Assembly: GCA_940671915.1 (NCBI GenBank)
Contig: CALNVZ010003434.1
Location: 4,581,799 to 4,645,798 of the forward strand
From: Paracentrotus lividus
Taxonomy: Eukaryota; Echinodermata; Echinoidea; Camarodonta; Echinidae
DNA length: 64,000 nucleotides
Reading direction: 5' to 3'
In this document: positions 60,301 to 64,000 of the stretch, in pieces
Numbering within the stretch: position 1 is the first letter of the stretch
Layout of the letters: every line of letters starts with the position of its first letter
The notes under the pieces: generated by a model
Told to the model about the DNA's origin: nothing
The model's database searches: none
The model's input: only the letters and a program-made list of their open reading frames with translations
Made by a program: the position numbers and the translations under genes

Positions 60301-62120
60301 CATACGCAGAAACACAATATATATATAGCCTTTTCCCCCACACAACTGGGCCTTGTGTGTATCATATGACTAAATAACAAAATCTAATAAATATTGAAAA
60401 TAGGTATGTCATGTATATAATTATGAATAGATTTATAGTTCATTATCTTTTACACTTGTAAGTCAATAAATTAAATATATTATCCATAAATGACATGCGT
60501 AATCGTCTATGATTGTCGATTCATTAGAGTACATTGCAGATCTCATTACGACATTGGTTTATGTATAAATCGTAACTAGCAACTATTGTTCCAGATACGA
60601 TTTATTCTTTTCAAACATCACTGATTAAATAGGGTTATCATAACTTCTTAACCAAACGTATTTTTTGGTCATATCCCGTAAATCCAAAGTTGCTTCGAAA
60701 CCACCATTTCACATAATATATATTTCAATAATACAAAAAGAATTGTATTTGCTCGAGGTAAACCTGTATTCTTTGAATCATTGATTTACAAAAAATGAAC
60801 AAACAAACCCAAAAACATTTTACAAATGTTATAATAAGAGCAAATGATAAAGTATGTGAATAACACCAAGAACTGCAAAAAAGAAAAAAGAAAAAAAGGG
60901 AAATAAGCTGATAATCACTTCAAACCATGAGTACTATGTTTTTTACCCTCTTGATTAATTAATGGATTATTAGTTAAATAATTAAAACTTCCTGCATAAG
61001 TAGAGCATTTCCATTCTCAATAACTCCGTCACCCCGACGCACCGTGACGTGTAGATTAACTTTAAACGTAATAATAATCTGTAAAGCAGACCCACGTTCC
61101 ACCTTAGCATTGATTTAACTATAATATTGTGTATTGTTCATTCTTATTTCACTATATCATGCGCAGTTGAGTATATACATATAGAAACCGCGCATTATAA
61201 ATTTCCAATTATTATTATATCATTATTATTATTATTCTCATTATTATTTTCAAGTTTATATGTTCCCATTTAAAAATAATAGAAAATAGGAAGCCAATGT
61301 CTAAAGTTTTTGTACACTTTGGGTGACCATAGCCCATTTTATACTGGCCTGTCTATCTCTTCTTTGATTATCCTATACTCGCCTCTATGCTATTACTGCA
61401 AGGTTCGTATACGAGTTTAAATATAACTTGAAATATTATTCAAATTTCTATTTTCATTTCATCTTTGTTTGGGGTGCAAATTATTTAGGGGGATGGTCAA
61501 AGTAAATTTTGATTGGGGCTTAGAATATTTACTTTTTTATACCATCTTCTCAAGATACCTTGTAGAAACAGAACAAAACATGAATCACAATTAAACTCCA
61601 AGCACAGATATCGATACTTTGTAAAACATTATCATAAGACTGAAACAAAATGTTTGGGGAAATAATTATACTTAATGATTTTAAGGATGTTTGTTTATTT
61701 TGAAAATAAGTCGCTTAACCCAAGCACCAATACTAACCCCAAGCCTAAAGGTAAGCAAAAAAATAACTGATGGAACGAACGTGTGACTACAGGCATGACA
61801 GAGAATGAGGAACAGCTATTCAGTTCCGAGAGTGATTCATGAGGGTAAACAAACCAAATATGCCACTATCAAATATTGCCTGTAACGTGCTACTGCACTA
61901 CCACATCCAAACAAAAGAAAACAAAGAAATGAAATTCACGGAGGAAAATGAAAAGCAAACAGAAGGGAAAAAATGAATAAAAACAAATAAAAAAAACCCC
62001 GAACGGCTGGTACATTCAAAGCTGCTTAATTGGAGTTGGTCCCAAAGATTTGGTTCAATGACTACTGTAATATTTGTGTACAAAATTAATAATGAATTTT
62101 CGTATGAAGAAGCATATCAG
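60300..62120. other. upstream of gene B, no supported gene
   Basis: This is AT-rich DNA with short ATT runs near 61210-61245. Part of 61480-61740 resembles a degraded copy of the repeat at 35125-35340 and 63640-63920. No coding similarity is seen. Confidence 0.4.
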
Positions 62121-62124
62121 TATT

Positions 62125-62867
62125 GGGCAAGTCCAAGCTATTTTGCGCGGTAACAAACGGGACATTCAGAGCCAAAAATAGGGCTTGTTTGAAAAATCTG
62201 AAATGAAATCTCAATCCTTTGGTATATTCCTGAAGGTACTAAGAATGTCAGATAACAAACGGGACAGTAACACACGGGACAATTATTCCCTATAATATTT
62301 TTAATTAAGCAATTGGTGTAGCCAAGGCATAGCAACATCTTTTGTTAAAAAATCTCTCTGATAAAACAAAATAAACATAATACAAAACACAAATGTACGA
62401 ACAACTTATTTTGTTTCATTTCTAAAGGTGGGAGGGTGGGTAATAAAAATGTATGATTTTACATCAGCTCATTAACATTTGTGAAACTATTTCTGAGACC
62501 TGAATATTTTAAGTATAAAAATATGGGAAGCTATGTGCTAGGTTCGTGATATTTTCACGAGAGTTAGCCAAGCAAATATAAAAACAGAAAATACATACTT
62601 TTTGGTTGTACTCCTATTACAAACCTCTTTTTTTAAATGGTTGAGAATAGCATTTTTAATGCATTTTATATATTTTTTCAGGAATATTAATGACCTTGAA
62701 ACGACTTTTTGACCTCATTTGCATTTGCATTAAGTTCATTTCATACCCTTTATGGTGATATATGACACATTATGTATACTTTTACAAACCCATTGACACA
62801 CTTGACACAAAAATGGTCAAAAAGTCGAAAAATCACCATCTCGGGAACAAATAGCGTGGACTTGCCC
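62125..62867. mobile_element. 743-bp TIR element
   Basis: The ends GGGCAAGTCCAAGCTATTT and AAATAGCGTGGACTTGCCC are inverted copies, flanked on each side by TATT. The interior has repeated ACAAACGGGACA or ACACACGGGACA words at about 62154, 62257 and 62269. No transposase frame is present. Confidence 0.8.
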
Positions 62868-63160
62868 TATTCTAAATGCACAGTGACTCCTAACCCATTA
62901 CAACAATGCATTTCGTAAAAAGATTACATGGAAAGTGTTTCTTTGTACAGCTTGACTATTCAATACGCTGAACGTTTGGCTAGTAGAAAACATCCGTTTA
63001 TATATTTTTCTCCGATCCGCGCAGTACCAGGAGGGTGAGATCGGCCCTCGTATGGAAATGAGATGGCGCCAAAAGTTCTGAAACGGGATGCTTTGCTGTC
63101 GAGTATTTACGATTTTCGTATGTCTATCGCTGAAAAACAATATTAGATGGATTATTATAC

Positions 63161-63364
63161 AGGGGCCGCGGAGCGTTTTGAAAGTGGAGGGTCTGAGCCG
63201 AAATGGGAGGGGGGGGGGGTTAACAGCCTAAAAACACAAATCTATGGCCATTTTTCGCTTCTTTTTTTTTTTAATTTTTTTTGCTGACAAGTTTGCTGAA
63301 AAAAGTAGAAGGGGCGGGGGTGGTTCATGGGCTGAAGCCCCCAGCCCCCGGCTCCGCGGCCCCT
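63161..63364. mobile_element. ~200-bp MITE with AGGGGCCGCGGAGC ends
   Basis: It has perfect 14-bp terminal inverted repeats AGGGGCCGCGGAGC/GCTCCGCGGCCCCT. The interior contains G-runs and GGCTGAAGCCCCCAGCCCC. Related copies lie at 21311-21483 and, partially, at 19372-19530. Confidence 0.8.
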
Positions 63365-63589
63365 CTTATAACATTTAATATGTAAATATTACAATATAGG
63401 CCTATATAAAAAATTATATAAGAAGCGTGTAATTAAAAATCCAATGGTCAAAATGCCTCTGTAAAAAAAAAAAAAAAAAAAAAAAAAATAGCCGTTTTTT
63501 TCATGAGAAATTACCTGGCAGTCAAGATACCAGGAATCCCTGTTAAGTTCAGAGCCTCAAGCAATTATGTGAGAGTCTAATTTAATTTT

Positions 63590-64000
63590 ACAGGTTCCCG
63601 TTATTGACCATGAAATTTAGTTTTATGGTTATAGGCCCAAGTCTTCTGTCTCGGGGACGGATCAAAAATTATTTTGACTAGGGTACAATGTTGATTTCAT
63701 TCATTTTTACACCATAATAATTTTTATCTTCCCAAAAATGTATTGTAGAATCTCAGCCAAACATTTATCAAAATGAAAAAAAAAAAAATCTATTATTACA
63801 ATTTACATCCTTGCCATCAAAGCTAAAAACAAAATTGAGAATTGTAAAAAATGTTAATAATCAAAGTTTTAAGATTATTTGTTTTTTTTTTAAATTTTGT
63901 TTTTAGCATAAAGGTGGAATAAAATATTTCGAATTTTCACCAATTACGCTTTTAAATTCAGCTCCTCCCCTAGGCATGAGCCCTAGCCTGTCACCATAAA
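63590..64000 (+). repeat. diverged copy of the 35.1/36.9-kb repeat core
   Basis: CCCAAAAATGTATTGTAGAATCTCAGCCAAAC and the following AAAGGTGGAATAAAATATTT..CCTCCCCTAG segments parallel 35170-35415 and 36925-37160. This copy runs off the window end. Confidence 0.7.

Overview
This AT-rich, repeat-dense, intron-rich window is animal nuclear DNA, most likely from an echinoderm and probably a sea urchin. The evidence is lineage-expanded DEATH-NACHT-LRR (NLR) immune genes with intron-split LRR modules, a CR1/L2-type retrotransposon carrying a 2A-like motif, recurrent AGGCCTA words, and many TIR/foldback elements. The species call is inference. Two N gaps (17963-18164, 36584-36608) mark it as a scaffold from a draft assembly.

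Layout: two paralogous NLR genes lie head-to-tail on the minus strand. Gene A occupies the left end and runs off the window: death-domain exon 7540-7237, NACHT exon 3911-2307, LRR exon 1851-1502, small exon 624-582. Gene B occupies the right half: death-domain exon 60079-59776, NACHT exon 59170-53748, LRR exon plus small exon 52941-52415/51803-51755, a second pair 49613-49125/48359-48317, and a third LRR exon 38780-38266. Exon phases agree: death domain to NACHT in phase 1, large LRR exons 0 to 2, small exons 2 to 0. The LRR region is therefore built from a two-exon cassette. Gene B is broken. A 3.84-kb non-LTR retrotransposon (2A motif, PHD finger, AP endonuclease, reverse transcriptase, CAAGGTA tail) sits inside its NACHT exon, its first LRR exon has an in-frame TGA, and its second LRR exon is frameshifted. 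Gene A is open through NACHT but carries one extra base near that exon's 3' end.

The 8-38 kb interval between the genes, and the introns, are mostly transposon debris: TA-flanked TIR elements (5.7, 11.0, 49.7, 50.3 kb), other TIR elements (12.4, 27.5, 62.1, 63.2 kb), large foldbacks (18.2-22.2, 24.9-28.7, 34.8-35.7, 39.0-41.75 kb), a reverse-transcriptase fragment (29.8-31.2 kb), local duplications that may be assembly artefacts (19.5-20.4, 31.9-37.6 kb), a dispersed family carrying GTCACGTGTGTGAC (9.2-10.0, 13.8-15.3, 42.3-44.5 kb), and a GGCGCC minisatellite (41.8 and 44.5-47.06 kb). The minisatellite is invaded by a poly(A) retroposon with a perfect 14-bp target duplication and by an L2-like 3' end. 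A tRNA-headed SINE at 47.6-47.9 kb has a tail resembling that L2-like element.

I see no CRISPR array, rRNA gene, convincing functional tRNA gene or operon, as expected for an animal genome. The most notable features are the 2A/PHD retrotransposon lodged in an NLR, the cassette LRR exons, and a near-perfect hairpin just upstream of gene A made from flanking sequence that gene B has as a single arm.
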